Assembly: GCA_035048485.1 (NCBI GenBank)
Contig: CM068593.1
Location: 87,001-151,000 of the forward strand
Source of the DNA: Pteria penguin
Taxonomy: Eukaryota > Mollusca > Bivalvia > Pterioida > Pteriidae
Reading direction: 5' to 3'
DNA length: 64,000 nt
Position 1 is the first letter of the stretch; every line of letters starts with the position of its first letter. Position numbers and translations under genes: made by a program. Positions 42,258 through 52,072 of the stretch are shown piece after piece. A model generated the notes under the pieces. That model searched no databases and was not told where the DNA came from. It worked only from the letters and a program-made list of their open reading frames with translations.

Positions 42258-43635
42258 GTTCTAAAGTACAGCCAAAGTTTTTACATCAGTTACGAATAGA
42301 GAAAAAGTTATTTCACAAAGCACCAAGGAAAAAAGAAATTAGAGCATTTGAGCATGACCCAAGACCCCATGATGACAGAAATGTTAATTTCAATGATTAC
42401 CTAGAGTTAATGGCCTCATTGAGGCAATGTAAACCAAATGCCCCTATCCTAGAGATATATCAACCTTCAAAATTTAGACCCCCAAATAAACAAGTTTTTT
42501 ACACAGATCACTCAATGCAAGTTCTGCCAGATTTGTTCCACGTTTCTGAAAGTCAAGACCCCATGATACCATCCCAATAAGAAGATATAACAACAAGTGC
42601 TACATCAATTTCAAAACAAAAATTGCACACCATTTTGCCCCCTCTCTACTTGATATATGCAGTATGAAAGATAATGTGAAAGATCTTAAGTCGTCAATAA
42701 GAAGGTCTGTACAAGATATAGAAATTTTAGAGAAAGTCACTCGTGGACAGGCAACTAACCAGGCATGGTACAATTACAGAAAGGGCATGATTACAGCCTC
42801 TGTTGCCCACAGGGTCAATACAGCAGTAACTGCTTTGAGAGATGGAAAGCAGCACAATGTGAGCAACATAGTTGATACACTCATGGGAAAATCTAGTTTT
42901 TCTGGAAATGCTGCTACTAGATATGGACAGAATCATGAGAAAATTGCTATACAAAACTTTGAACAAGATATGCAGAGAGTACACAAAAATGCAAAAGTTA
43001 CATATCCAGGGATGTTTGTTCATTCATGTGGTTACCTTGCAGCTTCACCTGATGGTGTCTTACAGTGTGACTGCTGCCCAAAAGCATTGATTGAAGTTAA
43101 GTGCCCCATATCTTTGATGAAAGAAAATCCAATTAACAAGTTTCACAAAACACAATTTCTCCAAAAAAGAAATAGTAATGTAGAATTACACAATACACAC
43201 AAATATCATACTCAAGTGCAGATGCAAATGGCACTTACTGGTATTCATTGTACTCATTTCATTGTGTGGTCCCCAACAGATTATTTTCATCAGAAAGTAG
43301 TGTTCAATCCACAGCTTTGGGATATGCTTGAAAAACAATTGTCTGCTTTCTTTGATAACATCCTTGGTCCAGCATGCCTTGGACTGCCAATGAATACACA
43401 ACTTGATACTCCTATGAGCACAAATTCTATGTGTGGTAAGTGTCACTTACCATTGAAAGATGGAGCAGAATTAATTTCAGATGATGAAGCAAGTGTGCAG
43501 TGTGACTGTAAATGTTCATGTGCAAAATGGTTTCATTGGAGATGTGTTCAGTATTACCCTGAAGATTATGAGGATTTGGAGGATTGTGAGTGGTTCTGCC
43601 CATCTTGTGTTCAAAATTGTGACATAGTTTACTAG
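42258..43635 (+). pseudogene. YqaJ nuclease + PHD finger exon, one frameshift
   Basis: Opens after TTTCATACATAG with phase matching the SWIM exon: SKVQPKFLHQLRIEKKLF, then KAPRKKEIRAFEHDPRPHDD. A one-base shift is needed around 42,545-42,577, where the first frame ends at TAA 42,578. From there the second frame runs to TAG at 43,635. The YqaJ domain (lambda-exonuclease fold) starts at WYNYRKGMITAS, with catalytic Asp in AASPDGVL and Glu/Lys in LIEVKCP (residues 130, 144 and 146 counted from the ATG at 42,664). A C-terminal PHD-type finger follows (CGKCHLPL, CDCKCSCAKWFHWRCVQYYP, CEWFCPSC). Catalytic residues are intact. If the single shift is a sequencing error the protein is functional. Confidence 0.85.
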
Positions 43636-43825
43636 ACTGTATGTTAAAACAGAATACTACTGTAAACCATCTTTTATTCATGAGTGTTTTATTTTCTGGA
43701 TGATCCCAGGGTTTGGTCCTATCTTGACAATAAAACACCACAAATAAACCTATGTTATGTATCTTACACAAAAATTCAGGTATTAAAACATGTCTCTCGC
43801 ACATTTAAATGTGAATCTATACTGG

Positions 43826-43930
43826 GAGTGAAAGTTCAACAATTTTTCAGTCATATTGCAAAATGGAAGCAGGAGGTTATCAACCTCTTAAACATAGTGG
43901 TGTAACCCGGCAATCAAACATGGATCGTCT
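43826..43930 (-). repeat. Degenerate SINE fragment
   Basis: TTTTTCAGTCATATTGCAAAATGGAAGCAGGAGGTTATCAACCTC, continuing to AATCAAACATGGATCGTCTG, is a diverged partial copy of the SINE at 45,469 and 63,627. Confidence 0.7.
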
Positions 43931-44355
43931 GTGCTTCAACAAATGAAAGGTCTTATCAAATGCAATACACACATGAAATATCAAAGCCCTACTTTATACA
44001 GTTGTACATGTAATAGTATGGCCAAGGTTAATTTCTCCTCAAAGTGGGTCCAAGTTCAAGGTCAAACATTATGATATCACATGAAAGGGGTTGTCACAAG
44101 TAAAACAATATGAAATATCAAAGCTGTACTTCTTATGCTTACAAAGTTATGACCAAGGTTAATGTTTTTGGGGGAACTGACAGACGGACAGACAAATGAG
44201 AAAGCGGAGGACAATATTTTAAACAATCTGAATGATAATGATAATTTACAGCAGATACTACAGAATAAGCTAATGGAATTCAAGATCATCTCCCAATGCA
44301 AGAGTACAAGTCGAGAGATGTATGTGGATATCATATTAATTTTCAAAATCTTCTC
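43931..44355. other. Spacer between convergent transposon genes
   Basis: Separates the 3' ends of the nuclease and transposase genes. It contains GGTCCAAGTTCAAGGTCAAA and TTATGACCAAGGTTAATG, pieces of the dispersed GACCTTGACC-type repeat. No gene seen. Confidence 0.5.
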
Positions 44356-45452
44356 TTATGAATCACTTGCTTTAATGAAGGGATTTTGAAAATTGACAAG
44401 ATATCCACATGTTTTGAAAATCTGCTCGTAAACATCAATCTGCGACAGCCGCAACTCTTGCCTAAGAATGTTAAAAGTCTTTATCCTTCTCATACATCTC
44501 TCAACATGTACTCTGGATGTACTCGGGAGATGATCTTGGATTTTGTTAGCTCATCCCGTGGTATCTGCTGTCTGCTGGCTCCCTTAAAAGATGGTATGAT
44601 GAGCTTCACACCACATGGAAGGTCATCTTCAATGGTAAATCCTCTGTCAACCATAACTTTTTGCCCTGGGTTTAATGATGTAAGGAGGTCTTCACTTTCT
44701 TGAGTAATTAATTTGTCGCTTGCTCTACCACCATAGGCTTTAGATATGTAGGTAACAGCTCCCGAGGGATGGATTCCTACCAGAAATTTCACCGTGCTGT
44801 GGTGCTTGTATTGGCTGTGTATCTGCTTGTGATTCTCCACAGAGCTGGGGGTCTCGCTGAAGAGCTCAGTGCAGTCAAGTATAACTCGCAAGTTGGAGAA
44901 TGGCTTAAAGCAGTTGGCCAAAGGTGTTGCCTCATCTGGTTCTGCATTCTTGCACAGCATTTCTAGTTCCAGTGATGTGAAGTTGATCCAAGTTGTAAAA
45001 TTCCTAGAAAACTGACTCTCACTTATTCCCATACGAAGGGCACATTCACTTAACGAATGCCCACAATGCAATCGATAAATTAAACTAAAGAATTCCTCCT
45101 GCAGTGACAGTTGCCGCATAGCTCCAGGCTTCAGATGTGGACCATCAAGATTGAAGGGTTTAACATTGGAGGTTCTCTTGCCATGAAAATACTGTAGCCT
45201 ACTAGCTTTCTTTTGTAAGTAAGTAAATAATGAATCAAAAACATGAACATCAAGCCCTGTGTAAAATTCAAACAACTTTGGATTAGAGTGAACAATGTCA
45301 AAGCTAAATATCTGATCTTTTAACACCATAGACTCATACAGGGATGATGTTCTCTGTAAATACTCGAACTCTCGTTTGAAGTCTGAGTCACCAAAGACTA
45401 GTGGTTCATCCTCCTCCAGTGTGGCGAGATAATAATGTCCACTCTTGAGTAC
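44356..45452 (-). pseudogene. HARBI1-like DDE transposase, catalytic exon, 11-bp duplication
   Basis: Opens after TTATTGTTTCAG|GTACTC. A helix-turn-helix region (RQLSLQEEFFSLIYRLHCGH, SECALRMGISESQFSR) precedes the DDE_Tnp_4 core: VILDCTELFSE (first Asp, ~196), QYKHHSTVKFLVGI, GGRASDKLIT and VMVDRGFTIED (second Asp, ~272). The frame then hits a stop at 44,490. The cause is visible: ATGTACT occurs at 44,506-44,512 and 44,517-44,523, an 11-bp tandem duplication. Beyond it the proper frame resumes VHVERCMRRIKTFNILRQEL, with the third catalytic Glu, and ends FQNPFIKASDS at TAA 44,358-44,356. The transposase is thus inactivated in this copy by a single lesion. Confidence 0.85.
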
Positions 45453-45468
45453 CTGAAACAATAATAAG

Positions 45469-45637
45469 TTGGTTGGTTGATTTGTGTTTTACGTCGCTTT
45501 TAACAATATTTCAGTTATATCGCGACATGGAAGCAGGAGGTTACCAACCTCTTAAACATAGTGGCGCAACCCGGGAATCAAACCCGGATCGTCGGCGCCG
45601 CAAGCCAAGCGCCTAACCACTACACCAAGCCTGCCCC
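45469..45637 (-). mobile_element. tRNA-derived SINE, 12-bp target-site duplication
   Basis: On the minus strand: GGGGCAGGCTTGGTGTAGTG (A-box region), GATCCGGGTTTGATTCCCGG (B-box), GTTTAAGAGGTTGGTAACCT and a tail AAAGCGACGTAAAACACAAATC. It is flanked by perfect AACAATAATAAG at 45,457-45,468 and 45,638-45,649. It lies 5 bp upstream of the transposase acceptor on the minus strand, so it separates the acceptor from its original branch-point region. Confidence 0.9.
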
Positions 45638-46273
45638 AACAATAATAAGACAGGTAAGCATGTTTCAAATAATGGTAAAGTAGCCAATCCTGATAGTTTT
45701 AAGGTGAACATCATCTTGCCACAGAAATACTGTTACATGTATTATAACTAGAATGGAGTGTTCCCAGGAACACAGGTGTCGCCTGTTGGTGTATTATGTA
45801 AAAGTGTGACTACCGGACAGACCGATGGACGGACGCTGGACAAAGTGATCCCTATGTGCCACTATGATTCGCAGGCGACACAAAAATGTACAATTTCTTT
45901 TAGCAGGGACCCCTGAATTTGTGTGGAATATCTGCACTAGTGATACATGTACTTCACCATGGGTATAAATTAAATTCATGAAACACACATATATGTATGA
46001 TATTTCACTTGAGATCAGACTTAATGCATTCAAGGTTCAAGAATAGCCATCCGCATTAAAATGAATTGATTCTACGGTGCAAAATATGGCATTGGTAGAA
46101 ATATAGTATCTATATTGTTAACAAGACATATGCATGTAATTTAAAAGAAATTTGACTAACTAGTATTGGATCCAGACTAATTACTAAAAGGTATTTGTGA
46201 AGCACTATGGATATAGCAATTTATATGTTGCTTTGAATAATTCATATGTGACAAAAAAGTATGAGATATTTAC

Positions 46274-46347
46274 TTCCATATATCCGTTAACAGCAGGCTC
46301 TACTGTCTCCATAACTTCAGATGAGGCTGTATCTGCATTAATTGGGT
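46274..46347 (-). CDS. Transposase gene, small exon
   Basis: Between GATTTCAG| and GGAA|GTAAAT. The open frame reads PINADTASSEVMETVEPAVN-GYME. It ends in phase 0, matching the catalytic exon at 45,452. Its start phase does not match the candidate exon at 46,431-46,469, so one junction is still unresolved. Confidence 0.55.
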
Positions 46348-46430
46348 CTGAAATCATTATCATATCATATGTATACTATTATGAATATTACAATGGGTAC
46401 CACATTTAAATTAAAATGAGATGTTATTAC

Positions 46431-46469
46431 CTCAAAATCAATAGAGGTGTTCTTTCTCAGGTAAGAGAC
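46431..46469 (-). CDS. Transposase gene, candidate 13-codon exon
   Basis: Between ATTCCAAG| and TTTGAG|GTAATA, reading VSYLRKNTSIDFE, phase 0 on both sides. It fits the exon upstream (46,804-46,843) but not the one downstream. Tentative. Confidence 0.35.
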
Positions 46470-46575
46470 CTTGGAATATCATGTTTGTTGGTTGGAATAG
46501 TCATATCATGTTATTGCCAGAAACCACTTTGTCTAAAGGCAGGCAGACATGTCGAAATCAGTAAACCTCCATAAC

Positions 46576-46600
46576 TGAAGGGGGGGGGGGGGGGGGGGGT
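46576..46600. repeat. Poly-G run
   Basis: About 20 consecutive G in the transposase-gene intron. Length is unreliable in sequencing. Confidence 0.9.
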
Positions 46601-46803
46601 TATAGTCTACTTGTAGGCATTTTTGAAAAATTAAAAAGCAACTTGTTCTTACATCTTTTCGGAAAGTGATCAGCAGCAGCAGAAGCTGACTACAGATAAA
46701 TGTAGATAGATTAAAACCTTGTAGGTCAACGAAAGCTGCTTTCTATTGTTATAATAACATCTGTTCAAGTTTATAATTTAAGATACTGACCCGTGGTTTG
46801 TAC

Positions 46804-46843
46804 CTCTTCAACAGATGTAGCCATATTTTCATTATTTTCTGAC
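46804..46843 (-). CDS. Transposase gene, 40-bp exon
   Basis: Between AAAATTGCAG| and GAAGAG|GTACAA, reading (R)SENNENMATSVEE. The split Arg codon (AG + G) joins perfectly to the exon at 47,034-47,161. Confidence 0.6.
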
Positions 46844-47033
46844 CTGCAATTTTATGAATTTAGATATTAATAACAAACTAGAATATGGCCAACAGGTATA
46901 CATGTAACTTTAAAACACCAGACATGCATATAGGGGTTGACAAATATATTTTCAAATGATTGTCTGATCTTTATTGTAGCTTACCCTATGCCCTTAATCA
47001 AGCAATATAATACACATTACATGTGTAACTCAC

Positions 47034-47161
47034 CTGGGAATTGGCAATAAGAGGATAATGAGGTCTTTTAATGTGTATGTCTGCAATACTTCATCATCAT
47101 GTATACAATTTAGTGCATTTATAGCAATAACTATGAGAGTTTCAAACTTTGAAATTCTCAT
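47034..47161 (-). CDS. Transposase gene, probable first coding exon
   Basis: ATG at 47,161 opens MRISKFETLIVIAINALNCI, then HDDEVLQTYTLKDLIILLLP-IP, ending in CCCAG|GTGAGT. Preceded in frame by TGA, so the ATG is a credible start. The hydrophobic-acidic segment has no domain I know. It lies between the THAP frame and the DDE exon on the same strand. Confidence 0.55.
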
Positions 47162-47285
47162 TAATCAAAGCTGAAATTGAAAGTAAGAAACTGTCTGAGA
47201 AAGGGCAAAGCAAAGCAAGGGGTACTGCATTAATTTAAGATTTATTATTAATATCATTATTCATAAAGTTAAACTACCTTAGCAT

Positions 47286-47597
47286 CTACTCGGAAACTGG
47301 GCGTCTCCTAGGGGCAGGTCGGTGGCTGAAGATGGTAGGTATCTTTCTTTTGTTGTCAGGAGCTCTGGACTTGGGATCTGGGCAATTATCTGCCTCAAAA
47401 TGGCAACTACATAGCTTCTGATACGGAGAAGGCATCCACCGTTGCCTCTTTCCACCACACACGACTTCATGTTTGCAAGCGCTAACCCACGCATCAAAGT
47501 AATCCTTTTCCTCGGGGAATGTAAAAATATTGCAGACGGCTCCGTATGCCCTGTGGTGGTTGCACCCATACGCCACACAGAAGTCATTTTTCCCCAT
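47286..47597 (-). CDS. THAP-domain DNA-binding protein
   Basis: 103 codons from ATG 47,597. The C2CH zinc finger is complete: C7-x4-C12 (FCVAYGCNHHR), then FTFPEEKDYFDAWVSACKH, C63-x2-H66 (LCSCHFEADNC) and the closing IPTIF motif that stands for the conserved AVPTIF. THAP domains bind specific DNA and serve as transposon-end recognition modules in several DNA transposon groups. It starts only ~70 bp inside the right terminal inverted repeat. No donor joins it to the DDE exons, so it is either a stand-alone protein or lost its downstream splice. Confidence 0.85.
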   Translation of the reverse strand: MGKNDFCVAYGCNHHRAYGAVCNIFTFPEEKDYFDAWVSACKHEVVCGGKRQRWMPSPYQKLCSCHFEADNCPDPKSRAPDNKRKIPTIFSHRPAPRRRPVSE

Positions 47598-47667
47598 TCC
47601 GTCGCGTTAACCTTGAATACTCGAGGCACTTGTGGTCTTGTGTTTACACTTCCGTGTTTACGCGCTC

Positions 47668-47714
47668 TTTACCCCTGACCTCAGTTGACCCGCAATGCAT
47701 GATGGGATGTACAA
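47668..47714 (-). repeat. Right terminal inverted repeat of the ISL2EU-like element
   Basis: Reverse complement starts TTGTACATCCCATCATGC and ends CAGGGGTAAA. It pairs with 33,109-33,156. Confidence 0.85.
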
Positions 47715-50092
47715 GTCGAGAATTATTGATAAAGGCCATGAGGCTAAACAATTGCAATGTAAGGTGTTTCTGTTCTTTTACTTTTATGGGACTTGTATTT
47801 TACATCTTTTTTCTGAAGATTTGTTATTCGAATTTGGTCATCTAATTGATATAAAGATGTGTATAATATATCTTTAATTTCATTACTGTATGTGTAGTCT
47901 TTCATTCTTATACTTTTTGATTAATGGTACAAGATAAAGAGACTGCTACAGATCACAAAAGAGTTTTTGAGTGGAGGTGATTTATAAAGGGTCCACAGAA
48001 AAGCGAGGAATGGTATTTGTTGGTAAATATATAAAATCTCCGAAAATCTAACTGTGGGTGCAAATATATTTGAAGGGAATAATTAATCCAGAGAAATTAT
48101 AGTGACATCTCAGTTGTATTGCACTAATAATGAATGGTATGTCGTATTTGAAAATATTCCACGACTTATGAGAGAAGTACTGATTTTAGCGGTAAGGTCA
48201 ACCATTGATTAATAAAAAAATGTTTTGGAACTCTAAGAAATACACATATGTCATGCCATTCATAGAAGGAACTGGAAATGCAAATCCTGAAAGGATCAAT
48301 AACACTATTTTTATGATAATATGAGCCATTTCGTGTTCTGGTCAATTCACAAATCTCAGTCTTATTCTCGTCTCTTTTTTCCAGAAATAAATCTCTCATT
48401 TCTCCTTCACTACATTTATTTCATTCTCAACAAAATTATGTTATACACATTCTCTTTACCACAGAGATACATACATGCACATACATTTTCTTTTAATTAT
48501 TTCTTAAAGGCAAAAACGACTTACCAGCAATTCCTTACCCACAATCCATATTCCAGATGGTTGTTCTTATGTTTTTCTCATACAAATTACGCAATTACGA
48601 TCAAATTTAGCACAAATTAATGTGCATTCCTATATTAGTTCGAATTTGAGCCTCATGGGACACAATTTTATCATTAATTTGTAATAGAATATTTTTTATG
48701 CTCCGTATTCGATTGAGATTTATTCCATATCCATTTTTAAAAACAAACAATATTGAATATGCCTTAAAATCTCTTTCATTAGTGGATTGAAATTTCAAAT
48801 TCACATAGGAAGTTAATGTGCAGTGTGCCTGAATTCTTGGCGGAAAACAAAAATTAAATATTTTATGACCATTATGATACCAAATGAAATAATCGACGGA
48901 ATTAAGTGATTATCATACTGTAATAAATTTCCATCACACATTAGAAAATATTATGCACGGTTGATCTAGATGGATTTTCGTGATGATTTCTAGTGGAATG
49001 GGAGAGGTCCTACATAACAGGGTAAGGGATAGGCACATATGTACCAATTTTTTTTTCTTGTTTCCCCCTAAAAGCAGTACTCGTAATAACTAAAGACACT
49101 TTATATTGCACAGAGACAAATAATAAGTTTTCGCCAGAACATGACCAAAAAATTTACGAGACAAGTTTTCAATTATTTACAATGAAAATTGAAATTACTG
49201 AATTACTCAGTGTAGAACTATGTAGAATGGCGTTTAATTTATGATACCATAATCTTATTCTGTTGGGACGCCAAGATACAACTTGGAAGTTCATAACTGA
49301 CGATGTTATTCCCTAGACAGAATTACGTTGTCCATTTGGTTGTTCTCATTACTTATATAAATTATCACGATCCTAATAAGATAATAACAATTAAATTTAG
49401 TAACAAACGACAACGCATATCCATTATTTATATCTTGTCTCGAAGGCATGTTTTCACGTAAAATAACAATATACGGGCCCATGGTCACGTTACAATTACA
49501 ATTGATAGTTAAAATTTGGTAATGTTATGCATTATGTCAATTGATCCTGATCATCCAATTTAATATGCTTGCAAAAATAGGTGGATGTTTATTGTGTATT
49601 GTCTAATGTGACTTGTCTTGTGTTGGTGTTATACATCATGTTCATAATGGATATTGCTATGTAGTCAGGCTCGTTACCTGTTCTCTAAATGTACTTGTAA
49701 TTCCTGATGATTGACTAGATAACTTACAAATATAAAATGTAACCAAGAGAATCTCCTATCTTATTGTAATAAACAAACAAATATAATATTCAATTAACGT
49801 TTTCTGTAGAAACTGTAGATTGATTCATGTGTCTATGATAAATAATTAAAGCTGGTATTAATATCGTAAGGCAATGCTAAATATTAATCACTTATAAAAC
49901 TTTCATCACACAATTTTCAGACTGCAGACATTTACCCGAGACATTTTACAATCAATGATATGCACAAAACATTGCTGATGATTAAAATGCTCAGCCATAC
50001 GTCACGAATAAGATAACAAAGTTGCTCAGTCTCTGAAACAGATTAAATAAGGTGGATACATTTGAAATAGTCTGATTACTGAGAACTGTATT
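47715..50092. other. Long AT-rich spacer, no gene seen
   Basis: About 2.4 kb without a recognisable gene, RNA or repeat. Several 60-100-codon frames exist on both strands, but none has a motif, splice context or biased composition. Confidence 0.45.
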
Positions 50093-50094
50093 AC

Positions 50095-50101
50095 TATAAA
50101 T
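50095..50101 (+). promoter_or_regulatory. TATA-box-like element upstream of orphan exon
   Basis: TATAAAT about 98 bp upstream of an ATG that begins a signal-peptide-like exon. If used, transcription would start near 50,125. Inferred only from sequence and spacing. Confidence 0.25.
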
Positions 50102-50192
50102 TACATAATGTAATTTGGTGTTTTAGTGTATATGATTGAAGTGTTTGAGAGACTCAATACAAAACGATTATAGGATACTCTGCAGAGACAAA

Positions 50193-50232
50193 ATGAGGCA
50201 CTTATTGTTTATTATGTTTTTATCTTCAACAG
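50193..50232 (+). CDS. Orphan first exon encoding a signal peptide (tentative)
   Basis: ATG at 50,193 encodes MRHLLFIMFLSST, then a consensus CAACAG|GTAAGA donor. A Met-Arg-His start followed by a short hydrophobic core is a typical signal-peptide exon of a secreted animal protein, and a TATA-like box lies at a plausible distance. No downstream exon was found before the Naiad element at 50.5 kb. The rest may lie beyond it or have been lost. Short length keeps confidence low. Confidence 0.3.
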
Positions 50233-50599
50233 GTAAGAGAAGTTTATTACCACTAAATGAGAACTTTCAGCAAAAAATAGAATAAATTTTGGATACGCTA
50301 ACAAAATGAACTGTGAAACATAATATTTTGTTAATCTTTCGATACTTCTTCGTTGTTTAGTATCACCAAAAATCTTCCAGTATATGATTTTACTGAAAAA
50401 AAAAAATACTAAAAACAGTAATTCAAATTAAATTTTGATATCAAAGCTGACGGTAAAAGAAGAAAACATTTCATAAGATTCGGTTGTTCTGACAATGACT
50501 AAATTCAAATTTAAGTAAAGGGGAAGTAAAAAATTAATAACTACCGAAGGGTAGACCATATCTCATAGTCCAAGGAATAAAGAGGGCAATTTCGTGTTT

Positions 50600-50730
50600 A
50601 ATGTCATTCAGACAAATGCGAACCCCGGTAAAATCGAGGTGAGACCAGGTGCCCGGGAGGAGTAAGCGTGCCCTGGTTGTATGCAACACCCGTCGCAAAA
50701 GTCCTGCAGCAACCTTTCAAATCGAGGAGA
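50600..50730 (-). repeat. Naiad tail module shared with the 338-bp array
   Basis: GAGGTGAGACCAGGTGCCCG, GGAGGAGTAAGCG and CAACACCCGTCGCAAAAGTCC align with 17,231-17,298 and its tandem partners and, inverted, with 25,205-25,290. Confidence 0.75.
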
Positions 50731-51068
50731 CGAATACATAAATATACACGCATGAACATACGAACGACACAGGAACACAAAGTCAAATATCCCATTCAAG
50801 GCAAGAAATGCTGCCTGCCTGAGATTCCGGTGTCGGAAACGCAGGTGAACAAATATATACATGTATATACGTATTATGTCAAATCAAGTATAGTCTAAAA
50901 GTTAAGATGGTTATTTTGTATGGTCAGGTCCAAAAATGTCGGTTAACATTCTTGAAAGAGGAATCTGAAATTGCAATAGATGCATATAACGACCATAGAA
51001 ATTCCTCAGTGACAATTTCAAACGTTCCTCAATATATCCTTGTGATAGTAGTTTCGATGCAAGTAGCC

Positions 51069-51374
51069 TCATCTCAGGACGAAATTTTCGTATTTAGAGC
51101 ATGCCATGGCATAGCGTATTAGATGTGAAATGAAGACGCCATATGCGTGAGAGGAAGGTATGTTGCTCTTCAGAAAAGGGGAGTTGGTAATAATAAAATT
51201 AAAATCGTCACGTTTGTCAAAGAGAGAGGCTACTAATGAACAATCGTCACTAATTGAAAGCAGTATATCGAGGTATGAAACAGAAGATGCGTTCTCTGTA
51301 GTGTCTTTTATCTCGAGTTCCTTTCGATATATTATGTTGAGATGATCCACAAATACAGGGTTGTGAATCGACAA
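51069..51374 (-). pseudogene. Naiad RT, thumb region
   Basis: Reads SYLDILLSISDDCSLVASLF, DKRDDFNFIITNSPFLKSNI and SSHAYGVFISHLIRYAMACS before a stop. It is homologous to 24,670-24,850. Overlaps the palm frame at 51,332 in another frame, so a frameshift lies there. Confidence 0.8.
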
Positions 51375-51589
51375 ACATCATCGATGTATCTGTATGTAAA
51401 GCTGAACCGAGATGCTAATTGTTTATTGCCTTTAGAAAGCAGAGACTGTAGGAAATCTGCTTCGTAAGAGTAAAAAAATATGTCGGCCAGAACAGGCGCG
51501 CAATTAGTACCCATAGGAATGCCAACAATCTGTCGGAACACTTCCCCACCAAAAATCACAAAAATATTATCTATAAGAAATTCTAACAT
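51332..51589 (-). pseudogene. Naiad RT, palm with intact YIDD
   Basis: Reads GEVFRQIVGIPMGTNCAPVL, ADIFFYSYEADFLQ and FTYRYIDDVCRF. The GIPMGTNCAP block and YIDD catalytic motif are intact. Confidence 0.85.
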
Positions 51590-52072
51590 TTGGATAATCT
51601 CTTTTTCTGTATACTTGCTGCTGGAATCAGACTATTCCTTTACAAAATATGTGTCGTTGTGGCCTAAAACGAGATGTTTATATCTGCGAATTCCTTTTTT
51701 GTTAAAGAGGGCGTTTTGAATAATTGATGTTATTCTGTTCTTTAGTTTTTGATGAGGAATGGTTATATACAGAGTTGAAAAGTCAAAAGATTTTTATGCT
51801 AGTGACGTTAATTATTGAAAATAGGAGATTTTAAGTGCTCTAGAAGTTCCTTGGAATTGTTTAGGATCCACATCCGATTGATTCCACTTCTCGAGTAAGC
51901 AGTAGAGCAGTATTTCTGAAAACCATATTTGATTTCTGTTAGAATTTTTGGTGAGTAACATGGAAAGAGGCTTGGTGTAAGACATGGAATATCAAACTAT
52001 GAATCGATGCTTATATGGAGTTTTATGCATTTTGGGATCCAAAAAAAAAGGTATGGTAGCCCGTGATCAGGT

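Larger units (their letters stand above)
33109..47714. mobile_element. ISL2EU-like DNA transposon with YqaJ nuclease, THAP and DDE genes (hosting a Ngaro)
   Basis: Bounded by ~47-bp inverted repeats (33,109-33,156 and 47,668-47,714) that agree except for two substitutions and one G indel. The ends read TTGTACATCCCAT on both sides. Inside are a plus-strand spliced nuclease gene (SWIM + YqaJ + PHD) and minus-strand THAP and HARBI1-like DDE genes, arranged convergently. From family knowledge, ISL2EU/IS4EU elements, relatives of PIF-Harbinger, pair a DDE transposase with a YqaJ-type nuclease protein. Subtracting the 6.36-kb Ngaro insertion leaves about 8.2 kb. Each gene has at least one lesion or unresolved junction. 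The target-site duplication is not resolved. Confidence 0.75.

Noticed and set aside
45560..45637. Possible functional tRNA gene on the minus strand (also at 63,720-63,797)
   Set aside because: Both are SINE heads with the same body and tail, and cloverleaf pairing is degraded.
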